This document shows positions 1 through 6,418 of a stretch of DNA of 7,017 nt, piece after piece. Made by a program: the position numbers and the translations under genes. The DNA is taken from positions 1 through 7,017 of the forward strand of contig JASHTP010000506.1 of the NCBI GenBank assembly GCA_030040495.1, in the 5' to 3' direction. The stretch comes from Alphaproteobacteria bacterium (GTDB taxonomy: Bacteria > Pseudomonadota > Alphaproteobacteria > ATCC43930 > CGMCC-115725). Position 1 is the first letter of the stretch. Each line of letters opens with the position of its first letter. The notes beneath the pieces were generated by a model that saw nothing but the letters and a program-made list of their open reading frames with translations, was not told the origin of the DNA and searched no databases.

Positions 1-60
1 GCAACAAGGAGAGCCGGAGCATGCCGGACCGGACGGGTCGCTTCTCGCCGGAATCGACGA
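1..60. other. Window edge, no supported gene
   Basis: This short stretch lies downstream of the AraC-type gene. A plus-strand ATG at 21 is preceded by an AAGGAG-like sequence, but the reading frame it opens runs only about 50 codons, lies mostly antisense to the regulator's C-terminus and has no recognisable content. I see no convincing terminator hairpin with a T-run for the minus-strand transcript here, so it may continue beyond the window. Confidence 0.5.
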
Positions 61-1170
61 TCAGGCAGGGAAAGGCTTGCCGATTTCCGAATTTGGCGAG
101 GCCGCACGGGTCTTCTCTGCCCGATCCAGCTGCTGGCGGCGATAATCGGTCGGGGTCATGCCGGTCGCCGCCTTGAAGGCACGGTTGAACGGGCCCAGCG
201 ACTGGAACCCGGCATCGAGCGCGATGGTGATGATGGGCACCTCCGCCTGCGCCAGATCGGCCAGCGCCGCGCGCACCTCGGCGAGACGGTAGCCATTGAC
301 GAAGCTGCTGAAATTGCGGTGGCCGAGGCGCTGGTTGATGAGCCGGCGCAAGCGGTATTCCGGCACGGCGAGCTGTGCCGCCAGCCCGGCGATGGCAAGG
401 CCTTCCTGGCGATAGGCTTTTTCGCTCTCCATGAGGCGCCGCAGCCGCTCGAGCAGGACGGTCTCGGCGGCATCGCCTTCCGGCGGATCGGCCGGCGCGG
501 GTCGGCGCGGCTGGGGCAGGGGCACGAAGCCGCCGCGCCCCGAGAGCGCGAGCTCGGCCAGGGCGACGAGGAAGACGAAGCCCAGCAGTCCGGCGGCGTT
601 GCCGGCGCTGATCGGCGCGGGGAAAGCCGGCCCGCGCTCCGCCATCTCCATCAGGACGATGAACAGCGCGTAGGTCGCGGCGGCGACGACCAGCACCATG
701 CGGAAACGGCGGCGCCCTTCGACCAGATCGGAGGCCCGGCCGGCGAGCGCCTCGCGGATGATCAGGGCGACACAGAGCAACTGCCCCGCCTGGAAGGCAT
801 AGCAGGCCGGAAGCGATTGGGTGCAGCCGCACCAGAAGCCGGCCCCGACCAGGCCAAGCCACGGCACTCCGTCGCGCCAGGACGGTTTGAACTCGTCGTC
901 GAAGCAGGCGCGGGCGAACAGGAACAGCACCGCCAGCGAACCCATGCTGACGAGCGAGAAGGGCAAGAGCCACAAGGACTGGAGCAGGAACAGGTCGGGC
1001 CAGGAGGTGGCGAGATAGGCGATGGTACCGAGCGCCGCCAACCCGCCGTAAAGCGCGGCCGGCGAGCGCCGCGCCTGGCGCAGCAGCAGCACCGCCAGCA
1101 GCAGCAGCAGCGCCGCCGCGCCGCCGCGGCAGGCGGCGTCGATCATCGGCCAGAAGCTATCCGTGGGCAT
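61..1170 (-). CDS. AraC-family transcriptional regulator with multi-pass membrane N-terminus
   Basis: Predicted one-component regulator of 369 residues. The first ~211 residues are strongly hydrophobic, with about six or seven membrane segments (roughly 18-33, 40-57, 61-88, 101-117, 121-139, 158-176, 189-211). A Pro/Arg-rich linker (about 212-235) leads to a C-terminal AraC/XylS DNA-binding domain (about 238-347). That domain holds a first helix-turn-helix near 257-279 (AIAGLAAQLAVPEYRLRRLI) and a second near 312-335 with the typical family pattern IALDAGFQSLGPFNRAFKAA, followed by TGMTPTDYRR. The membrane part presumably senses a signal in or across the inner membrane, while the HTH domain binds DNA on the cytoplasmic face; this is inference. 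The ATG at 1170 is chosen over the adjacent GTG at 1173 because an AAGG sits 6 bases upstream of it. It is last in the minus-strand series, 56 bases after the small secreted-protein gene. Its target genes cannot be read from the sequence. Confidence 0.88.
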   Translation of the reverse strand: MPTDSFWPMIDAACRGGAAALLLLLAVLLLRQARRSPAALYGGLAALGTIAYLATSWPDLFLLQSLWLLPFSLVSMGSLAVLFLFARACFDDEFKPSWRDGVPWLGLVGAGFWCGCTQSLPACYAFQAGQLLCVALIIREALAGRASDLVEGRRRFRMVLVVAAATYALFIVLMEMAERGPAFPAPISAGNAAGLLGFVFLVALAELALSGRGGFVPLPQPRRPAPADPPEGDAAETVLLERLRRLMESEKAYRQEGLAIAGLAAQLAVPEYRLRRLINQRLGHRNFSSFVNGYRLAEVRAALADLAQAEVPIITIALDAGFQSLGPFNRAFKAATGMTPTDYRRQQLDRAEKTRAASPNSEIGKPFPA

Positions 1171-1226
1171 CACCCGCCTTGCCTAACACACCGCGCCGGC
1201 GTCGGCCAAGCGACGGCTGCGCCCGC

Positions 1227-1484
1227 TTACCGGAAGTTGAAGGGGATGATCAGGTTGATGCCGCCCACCGGCGCCGGCGGCGTATAGACGACGGCCGGCG
1301 GCGCGTAGACCGGCGCATAGGCCGGTGGCGGCGCCGGGGGATGGTGGCGGTACCAGTCGCGGTCGTGCACCACGTGCGGCGGCGGATGGTGCCGGTCGTC
1401 GGCGCGCGCCGGCGCCGCGGCGGCCAGCGCGGCCAGGGCCAACCCCGCCGCGGCAACGAAACGCGGAATCCTAGCGCTGCTCAT
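1227..1484 (-). CDS. Small secreted Pro/His/Tyr-rich protein, function unknown
   Basis: An 85-residue protein that I cannot assign to a characterised family. Residues 1-28 form a clear Sec signal peptide: basic start (MSSARIPRF), Ala/Leu core and an APARA|DD cleavage site. The mature ~57 residues begin with a His/Asp-rich stretch (DDRHHPPPHVVHDRDWYRHH). This runs into a Pro/Ala/Tyr repeat region (PPAPPPAYAPVYAPPAVVY) and ends with a short hydrophobic strand-like tail, GINLIIPFNFR. Similar short proteins with Pro/Tyr-rich bodies and a GINxxIP-type end are common in alphaproteobacteria and are usually annotated hypothetical. The His cluster could bind metal, but that is speculation. A TTG start 18 bases further upstream is possible in frame; the ATG at 1484 is chosen because a perfect AAGGAGG lies 5 bases before it. 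It follows the LTXXQ gene by 42 bases and is probably cotranscribed with it. Confidence 0.8.
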   Translation of the reverse strand: MSSARIPRFVAAAGLALAALAAAAPARADDRHHPPPHVVHDRDWYRHHPPAPPPAYAPVYAPPAVVYTPPAPVGGINLIIPFNFR

Positions 1485-1489
1485 GCGGG

Positions 1490-1496
1490 CCTCCTT
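1490..1496 (-). promoter_or_regulatory. Ribosome binding site of the small secreted protein
   Basis: AAGGAGG on the minus strand, 5 bases before the ATG at 1484. It is among the strongest Shine-Dalgarno matches in the window and decides the start against the upstream in-frame TTG at 1502. It suggests that this little protein is made in quantity. Confidence 0.75.
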
Positions 1497-1526
1497 CACC
1501 AAAGGGTGCCGGCGCGGACCGACGGT

Positions 1527-2036
1527 TCAGGGCTGCTTCGGCTTCCGCGGAGCGTGGCGACGATGGCTCCCGCGGAAGACGGCGTCGGCGACCTTCTGCT
1601 GCTCGGGCGGCATGGCGCCGTAGAGCGCCTGGAAGGCCGGCACCAGCTTCTGCAGCCCCTGGGCATGGGCGTCGGCAATCGCCTGGTAGGATTTGAGATC
1701 GTCGACGGCGGTCATCGACTTCGCCTGGCGGCGCTGCTCGATCGCCTGCTCCATCGCCTTGGCGTCGTCGCGCATCGCCTGGGCGACGGCGTTCCACAAG
1801 GTCTCCTGCGCCGGCGTGATCTTGAGCTCGGCGTGCAGCTGCGTGATGCGCATTTCGACGCGGTCGACCCGCGTCCGCTTGGGCTTCGCCGGCTGCGCCG
1901 GCGCGGCCGGGGCGGCTTGCGCCACTTGCAGCGCCGACGGGCGCGCGAGCGCGGCGGCGGGCATGGCAAGGAGCGCGGCGGCAAGGAAAGTGGCGGCAGC
2001 GACGCTGCGCGCGGCGAGGTCAAAGCGCTGAATCAT
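1527..2036 (-). CDS. Spy/CpxP-like LTXXQ-motif periplasmic protein
   Basis: A 169-residue exported protein. Residues 1-31 are a signal peptide (MIQRFDLAAR, then an Ala/Leu core ending AAALA). An Ala/Pro-rich linker follows (about 38-52) and then a helical, charged and Gln-rich domain (about 55-155). Two LTXXQ-type motifs are visible: ITPAQ at 73-77 in the context HAELKITPAQETLWNAV, and MPPEQ at 142-146. This spacing, with helices between, matches the LTXXQ (Spy/CpxP) family, whose known members are periplasmic chaperones or stress-signalling inhibitors. The exact role here is inferred from the family only. The C-terminus is short and basic (GSHRRHAPRKPKQP). The ATG at 2036 is chosen: an upstream TTG at 2093 would add 19 residues in front of a good signal peptide and would fall inside the likely promoter. 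The Shine-Dalgarno is weak (a GAGGCGGA some 10 bases upstream). Confidence 0.8.
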   Translation of the reverse strand: MIQRFDLAARSVAAATFLAAALLAMPAAALARPSALQVAQAAPAAPAQPAKPKRTRVDRVEMRITQLHAELKITPAQETLWNAVAQAMRDDAKAMEQAIEQRRQAKSMTAVDDLKSYQAIADAHAQGLQKLVPAFQALYGAMPPEQQKVADAVFRGSHRRHAPRKPKQP

Positions 2037-2063
2037 GGTCGGGGTCCGCCTCTCGTCGGTGGC

Positions 2064-2093
2064 AAGGTAAGCCGGGCGCCGGAGCCCGGTCAA
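2064..2093 (-). promoter_or_regulatory. Predicted sigma70-type promoter of the LTXXQ gene
   Basis: On the minus strand there is a TTGACC (plus coordinates 2088-2093; five of six bases match the -35 consensus). An 18-base GC-rich spacer separates it from TACCTT (2064-2069), a weak -10. Transcription would begin near 2057, some 20 bases before the ATG at 2036. The 100-base gap after the MFS gene is far larger than the 12-13 base gaps in the operon upstream, which fits a separate promoter here. The -10 is poor, so this remains a prediction. Confidence 0.4.
2071..2090 (-). repeat. GC-rich inverted repeat (hairpin) in the spacer
   Basis: CCGGGC at 2072-2077 pairs with GCCCGG at 2084-2089 around a 6-base loop, and a possible G-U pair extends the stem at its base. 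It lies about 47 bases downstream of the MFS stop. A T-rich tract follows only weakly on the minus strand (TTACCTT), so it is a poor intrinsic terminator. It could equally be an operator between the -35 and -10 of the predicted LTXXQ promoter, or chance in GC-rich DNA. Confidence 0.3.
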
Positions 2094-2136
2094 CGGATTA
2101 TGGGCAGCGGGACGGCACGGTCATCCCCGCCCTCTC

Positions 2137-3345
2137 TTACAGGCTCGAGCCGCTCTCCGCACGTGAAATTCCGGGTAAGGCCAGACGGTAGGAGAGGAGA
2201 GCGGCGAACCCCATGGCGGCAATGGTGGCGGCCATCGGCATCGGCGTCCCGTCATAAAGAGCATTGACCAAGTAGCCGGCGATGCTGCCGCCCAGCATCT
2301 GCATCGCGCCGAGGAAGGACGCGCCCATCCCGGCCATGTCGGGCAGCGGCTCCATCGCCGCGGCGATGGCGTTGGGCATCGACAGGCCCTGGGCGACGAC
2401 ATAGGCCATCATCGCCAAGGTGAAGAGCAGCGGCCGGCCCCAGCCGCTGAGCGCGACCGCCAGCATGAGCGCGCCCGCCGACGCCAGCAGCGCCAGCCCG
2501 AGGCGCAGCACGCGCTCGGGCGGGCGTCGCCGCACCAGCCGGCCATTGGCGAGCGCCCCCAGCACGATGCCGAAGGCGCTCAAGGCGAAGTAGAGACCGA
2601 AGCGGCCGGGCGGCACGCCATAGACCTCGATGAAGACGAAAGGCGAGCCGGAGATGAAGGCGAAGAGTCCGGCGAAGATGAAGCTGTTGATCAGCATGTA
2701 GCCGACGCATTGCCGGTTGGCGAAGAAGCGGCGCCCGTTCGCCGCCAGGCGGGTGAGCTTGAGCGCGTTCCGGTCGAGCACGGTCAGCGATTCGCCGAAG
2801 CCCAGCCAGGTGACCAGCATCAGCCCCAGGCCGAAGACGCCGAAGGCGAGGAAGATCGACGGCCAGCCGAAGAGCGCCAGCAGCACGCCGCCGAGCAGCG
2901 GCGCCACCATCGGCGCCATGGCGAAGACCAGTATGACGTAGGACAGCATCCGCGCCGCGTGCACGCCGCTGTAGTGATCGCGGACGATGGCGCGGACGAG
3001 GATCGGGCCGACGCAGCCGCCGAGCCCCTGGATCAGGCGAGCGGCAACCAGCAGCTCGATGCTGGGCGCGAGCGCGCAGGCGAAGCCCGAGAGCGTGTAG
3101 ATGGCGAGGCCGGCGAGCAGCATCGGCCGGCGGCCGAAGCGGTCGGAGAGCGGGCCGTAGAAGAGCTGGCCGCCGCCATAGCCCAGCACGAAGAGGCTCA
3201 GCGTCAGCTGCACGCGCTCGGGCGAGGCGGCAAACGCGCGGGTCAGCGTCGGCAGCGCCGGCAGGATCATGTCGGTGGCGAACGCCGTCATCGCCGTCAG
3301 CGCGCCGAGCAGGAGGGTGAAGGGCAGCGACCCCGGCCTCAGCAT
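2137..3345 (-). CDS. Bcr/CflA-type MFS multidrug efflux transporter (DHA1 family)
   Basis: A 402-residue inner-membrane protein with twelve apparent hydrophobic segments, the usual length for drug:H+ antiporters of the Bcr/CflA group. Hallmarks seen: TM1 with ATDMILPALP (residues 23-32), where Bcr/CflA proteins carry D-M-x-L-P-A-L-P; motif A GPLSDRFGRRP at 64-74 in the loop after TM2; motif-B-like RLIQGLGG at 103-110 in TM4; RAIVRD at 118-123, typical of this family; and a motif-C-like APMVAPLLGG at 144-153 in TM5. By family it exports toxic compounds, antibiotics or possibly amino acids/dipeptides in exchange for protons; the substrate cannot be read from sequence. It starts 13 bases after the ABC ATPase stop, with no good Shine-Dalgarno before its ATG, so translational coupling to the ATPase gene is likely. 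The start at 3345 puts TM1 at the usual position. Confidence 0.9.
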   Translation of the reverse strand: MLRPGSLPFTLLLGALTAMTAFATDMILPALPTLTRAFAASPERVQLTLSLFVLGYGGGQLFYGPLSDRFGRRPMLLAGLAIYTLSGFACALAPSIELLVAARLIQGLGGCVGPILVRAIVRDHYSGVHAARMLSYVILVFAMAPMVAPLLGGVLLALFGWPSIFLAFGVFGLGLMLVTWLGFGESLTVLDRNALKLTRLAANGRRFFANRQCVGYMLINSFIFAGLFAFISGSPFVFIEVYGVPPGRFGLYFALSAFGIVLGALANGRLVRRRPPERVLRLGLALLASAGALMLAVALSGWGRPLLFTLAMMAYVVAQGLSMPNAIAAAMEPLPDMAGMGASFLGAMQMLGGSIAGYLVNALYDGTPMPMAATIAAMGFAALLSYRLALPGISRAESGSSL

Positions 3346-3358
3346 CGCGCCGCGGCGC

Positions 3359-4666
3359 TCAGGTCGGATTCTCGAGGCTCAGCACGCCGCGATCATAGTC
3401 ATAGGCGAAGAGCTCGGCGTAGCGGCCCCAATTGATCATCGTCTCCAGCACCTCGGCCGCCTCCTCCTCGGAGAGATGATCCTCGAGCTCGGCGAGGAAG
3501 CGCGCCTCGGGCGCGCTGTGGCCGGGACGCTCGTCCAGCACCTTGCGGATATGCGCGGCGAGCGGGATCGAGCGCCTGAGCTGCTCGGCGAAGATCTGCT
3601 TGCGCGTCTGCAGGTCGGCCTCGGCGAAGTTGCGGCCGATCGGCGTCGCCCAGATGTCGCCGCCGGCGACCTGCGCGAAGCCCAGCAGCTGCAGCGCCTC
3701 GACGAGGACGAAGAGCGCCTCGTCCTCGATGTGCTCGCTCTCGACGAGGTGCGGCAGGTCGGCGCGGCCGGAATAGGGCGGCGCGCAGATCGCGTCGAGC
3801 AGGCCCACGAGCTGCTGGATCGAGGCGGCGGGAAGCCGGTAGCCCACGCCCACCGTCTCGGCGCCGCGCGCGCCGCGCCGGCCCGGCTCGCGCCCGGGCA
3901 CGGTGGTGAGGATGGCGTAGACCTCGTCGACGATCTGCAGGAAGCGCGGGCTGGTGACGTCGCGCGGCCGCAGCAGCGTCACCGGGATCTCGGCGCGGAT
4001 ATGGCCGGGATCGCTGCCGAAGATGATGATGCGGTCGGCGATCTCCACCGCCTCCTCGATGTTGTGCGAGACGAGGATGATGCCCTTGGTCGGCACGCGC
4101 CGCTCGACCCAGAGATCCATGAGGTCGCCGCGCAGCGTCTCCGCGGTCAGCACGTCGAGCGCCGAGAACGGCTCGTCGAGCAGCAGCACGTCGGGATTGA
4201 CGACGAGCGCGCGGGCGAATCCGACGCGCTGGCGCATGCCGCCCGACAGCTCCTTGGGATAGGCGGATTCGAAGCCGTCGAGGCCGATCAGGTCGATCGC
4301 CTTCAGCGCGCGGTGGCGGCGCTCGGCGCGCGGCACGCCCTGCGCCTCGAGGCCGAGCTCGACATTGCCGAGCACGGTGAGCCAGGGGAAGAGCGCGAAG
4401 GTCTGGAACACCATGGCGATGCCGTGCGCCGGCCCTTCGACGATCTGGCCGCGATAGGCGACGCGGCCCTCGCTCGGCGGCGTCAGGCCGGCGAGGACGC
4501 GCAGGAAGGTCGACTTGCCCGAGCCCGACTTGCCGAGGATGGCGACGATCTCGCCCTCGCGCAGCGAGAAATCGACATGGTCGAGCACGAGGCGGCCCGG
4601 GGTCTCGGCGGTCTGGTAGGTCTTGCAGACCTTCTCGGCATAGATGAGGCGGCCGTCGTCGGGCAT
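3359..4666 (-). CDS. ABC transporter ATPase (nitrate/sulfonate/taurine type) with C-terminal AAA-associated domain
   Basis: A 435-residue cytoplasmic ATPase that energises the permease encoded just upstream. The N-terminal ~255 residues are a complete ABC nucleotide-binding domain: Walker A GKSGSGKST (45-53), Q-loop Gln88 in VFQTFALFPWLTV, signature LSGGMRQRVGFARAL (140-154), Walker B VLLLDEP (160-166, catalytic Glu165), D-loop SALD (168-171) and switch His201 in LVSHNIEEAVEIADR. The closest families are the NrtC/NrtD, SsuB and TauB ATPases. Residues about 275-425 form an extra domain resembling the AAA-associated C-terminal domain found on a subset of these ATPases; it has predicted helical segments, including ASIQQLVGLLDAI and LFVLVEALQLLGFAQV. 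Its role is not well established and may be regulatory. The linker (258-270) is Arg/Gly-rich. The gene begins 12 bases after the permease stop, with AGGGA about 7 bases before the ATG. All catalytic motifs are intact. Confidence 0.93.
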   Translation of the reverse strand: MPDDGRLIYAEKVCKTYQTAETPGRLVLDHVDFSLREGEIVAILGKSGSGKSTFLRVLAGLTPPSEGRVAYRGQIVEGPAHGIAMVFQTFALFPWLTVLGNVELGLEAQGVPRAERRHRALKAIDLIGLDGFESAYPKELSGGMRQRVGFARALVVNPDVLLLDEPFSALDVLTAETLRGDLMDLWVERRVPTKGIILVSHNIEEAVEIADRIIIFGSDPGHIRAEIPVTLLRPRDVTSPRFLQIVDEVYAILTTVPGREPGRRGARGAETVGVGYRLPAASIQQLVGLLDAICAPPYSGRADLPHLVESEHIEDEALFVLVEALQLLGFAQVAGGDIWATPIGRNFAEADLQTRKQIFAEQLRRSIPLAAHIRKVLDERPGHSAPEARFLAELEDHLSEEEAAEVLETMINWGRYAELFAYDYDRGVLSLENPT

Positions 4667-4678
4667 GTCCGTCCCTGC

Positions 4679-6418
4679 TCAGTCGAGGCGCAGCCGCTCT
4701 TCGGCCAGCAGGTAGAGCCGGCGCCAGAGCAGGCGGTTGAACAGCAGAACATAGAGGCTGAGGACGCAGATGCCCAGCGCGATGCGCGGGAAATCGCCCT
4801 TGTCCGTCTCTTGCGCGATATAGGCGCCGATGCCGGTGGCCACCAGCGTGTCGTTGCCCCAGCGCACCACTTCGGAGACGATGCTGGCGTTCCACGAGCC
4901 GCCCGAGGCGGTCACCGCGCCGGTGACGAAAGCCGGGAAGATGCCGGGCAGCACCAGCCGGCGCCACCACAGCCAGCGCGACACGCCGAGGTTGCTGGCG
5001 ACGTACTGGTAATCGGTGGGCAGCGACAGGGTGCCGGCGATGACGTTGAAGAGGATGTACCACTGCGTGCCGAGGATCATCAGCGGGCTCAGCCAGATCT
5101 CGACGTTGAGGTGGAAGCGCAGGATGGCGGCGACGGCGACCGGGAAGAACAGGTTGGCCGGGAAGGCCGCGAGGAACTGCACGATCGGCTGGACGCGGTG
5201 GGCGAGACGCGGGCGCAATCCGATCCAGACGCCGACCGGCACCCAGAACACCGCCGCGAGCGCGATCAGGACGACGACGCGCACCAGGGTGACGAAGCCG
5301 AGCAGCAGCACGTGCAGCACCTCGCGCGGGCCGACCTCGCTCTGCACGAAGCGCGCGATCTCGAGCAGCGCATAGAAGGCGCCGGCGAGCAGCAGGCCGT
5401 TCCATGCGAGATCGACCCAGCGCGCCTCGGCGAGCCGCAGCCGCGGCAGGCGCTCGCGGCGCGGCGCGGCGCGCTTCGCCGCCAGGCTCAGCAGCGCCGC
5501 CGCATGGTCGAAGAGCGAGCGCAGCAGGTCGAAGAGACGGGCGCGCTGCAGCATGGTGAGGAACCAGGGCGGCTCGATCTCGTCACCGCCGATCGCCTCG
5601 ACCTTGAAGCGCTGCGCCCAGGCGAGCAGCGGGCGGAACAGCAGCTGGTCGTAGATCAGGATGAAGACCAGCATGGCGAGGATGGCGTAGCCGACGGCGG
5701 CGAGATCGCGCTGCTCGATGGCGAGCGCGATGTAGGAGCCGACGCCCGGCAGCTTGACGTCCTGGCCGGCGACGCTGATCGCTTCCGAGGCGACGACGAA
5801 GAACCAGCCGCCGGACACCGACATCATCATGTTCCAGACGAGATTGGGCAGCGCGAAGGGCACTTCGAGCTGCCAGAAGCTCTGCCAGGGCGAGAGATGG
5901 TACATCCGCGCCGCCTCGCGCAGATCGGCCGGCACGGAGATGAAGGACTGGTACAGGCTGAACGTCATGTTCCAGGCCTGCGAGGTGAAGATGGCGAAGA
6001 TCGCCGCGCACTCGTAGCCCAAGAGGCTGCCCGGGAAGAGCGCGATGAAGCCGGTCACCGTGATCGACAGGAAGCCCAGGATCGGCACCGACTGGAGGAT
6101 GTCGAGCACCGGGATGAGCAGCTTCTCGGCGCGCCGGCTCTTGGCGGCGAGCGCGGCATAGGCGAGGCTGAAGGTGAGCGACGCCGCCAGCGCCAGCGCC
6201 ATGCGCAGCACGGTCCTGAGCCCGTATTCCGGCAGATAGAGCGGGTCGAGCGAGAGCGGCAGCATCTCGCCGATCCGGTAGGGCACGTTCATCTGCCGGC
6301 TCGCCCAGGCGATCAGCACGATGCTGCCCAGCACCAGCGGCAGCGCGATCCCGTCCCAGTAGGTCGGCCTTAGCCGCGTCGGCCAGGCGACGATGGGCAG
6401 CCCCCAGCGCTGTTGCAT
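4679..6418 (-). CDS. Fused two-domain ABC transporter permease (anion type)
   Basis: A 579-residue inner-membrane protein made of two tandem BPD_transp_1 permease domains, so a single chain supplies both membrane halves of the transporter. Domain 1 spans about residues 22-270, with its cytoplasmic coupling loop at 161-191 (SVPADLREAARMYHLSPWQS, then FWQLEVPFALP). Domain 2 spans about 335-575, with its loop at 465-495 (SLPTDYQYVASNLGVSRWLW, then WRRLVLPGIFP). A charged cytoplasmic linker (about 270-330) separates them. The domains resemble NrtB/SsuC/TauC permeases, and the arrangement matches the group described as anion ABC transporters with a duplicated permease component. The substrate is unknown; nitrate, sulfonate, bicarbonate or another organic anion are possibilities by family. 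The ATG at 6418 is preferred, with GGAG and AGAGAG upstream; an in-frame ATG at 6469 would add 17 residues but has no suitable Shine-Dalgarno. It is the first gene of a tight operon with the ATPase and the MFS exporter. No solute-binding protein gene is in the window. Confidence 0.9.
   Translation of the reverse strand: MQQRWGLPIVAWPTRLRPTYWDGIALPLVLGSIVLIAWASRQMNVPYRIGEMLPLSLDPLYLPEYGLRTVLRMALALAASLTFSLAYAALAAKSRRAEKLLIPVLDILQSVPILGFLSITVTGFIALFPGSLLGYECAAIFAIFTSQAWNMTFSLYQSFISVPADLREAARMYHLSPWQSFWQLEVPFALPNLVWNMMMSVSGGWFFVVASEAISVAGQDVKLPGVGSYIALAIEQRDLAAVGYAILAMLVFILIYDQLLFRPLLAWAQRFKVEAIGGDEIEPPWFLTMLQRARLFDLLRSLFDHAAALLSLAAKRAAPRRERLPRLRLAEARWVDLAWNGLLLAGAFYALLEIARFVQSEVGPREVLHVLLLGFVTLVRVVVLIALAAVFWVPVGVWIGLRPRLAHRVQPIVQFLAAFPANLFFPVAVAAILRFHLNVEIWLSPLMILGTQWYILFNVIAGTLSLPTDYQYVASNLGVSRWLWWRRLVLPGIFPAFVTGAVTASGGSWNASIVSEVVRWGNDTLVATGIGAYIAQETDKGDFPRIALGICVLSLYVLLFNRLLWRRLYLLAEERLRLD

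Noticed and set aside
21..180. A small plus-strand frame opening at the ATG at 21 with AAGGAG upstream
   Set aside because: It is only about 50 codons, almost wholly antisense to the regulator's DNA-binding domain, and has no recognisable sequence.
319..1287. A 322-codon plus-strand open frame across the AraC gene
   Set aside because: It is antisense to a well-supported AraC domain and membrane region, and has a low-complexity Gln/Arg/Gly-rich translation without domain motifs.
2037..2093. A TTG start at 2093 extending the LTXXQ protein
   Set aside because: It would put 19 polar residues before a good signal peptide, and the TTG itself is the start of the probable -35 box.
1179..2267. A 362-codon plus-strand open frame
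   Set aside because: It is antisense to two exported-protein genes that have signal peptides and, for one, a perfect ribosome binding site. The translation is Arg/Gly-rich and not protein-like.
3399..5405. A 668-codon minus-strand open frame overlapping the permease and the ATPase
   Set aside because: It is a shifted frame of the same strand, very rich in Arg, Ala and Pro, without motifs, while the true frames carry Walker and permease signatures.
3269..6373. A 1034-codon open frame on the plus strand
   Set aside because: It lies antisense to the ABC ATPase, the permease and the start of the MFS gene, all of which have clear motifs. Its translation is dominated by Arg, Glu, Asp, Gln, His and Ala with hardly any hydrophobic core, as expected for the mirror frame of GC-rich genes. 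Its great length is explained by the rarity of stop codons in such DNA.
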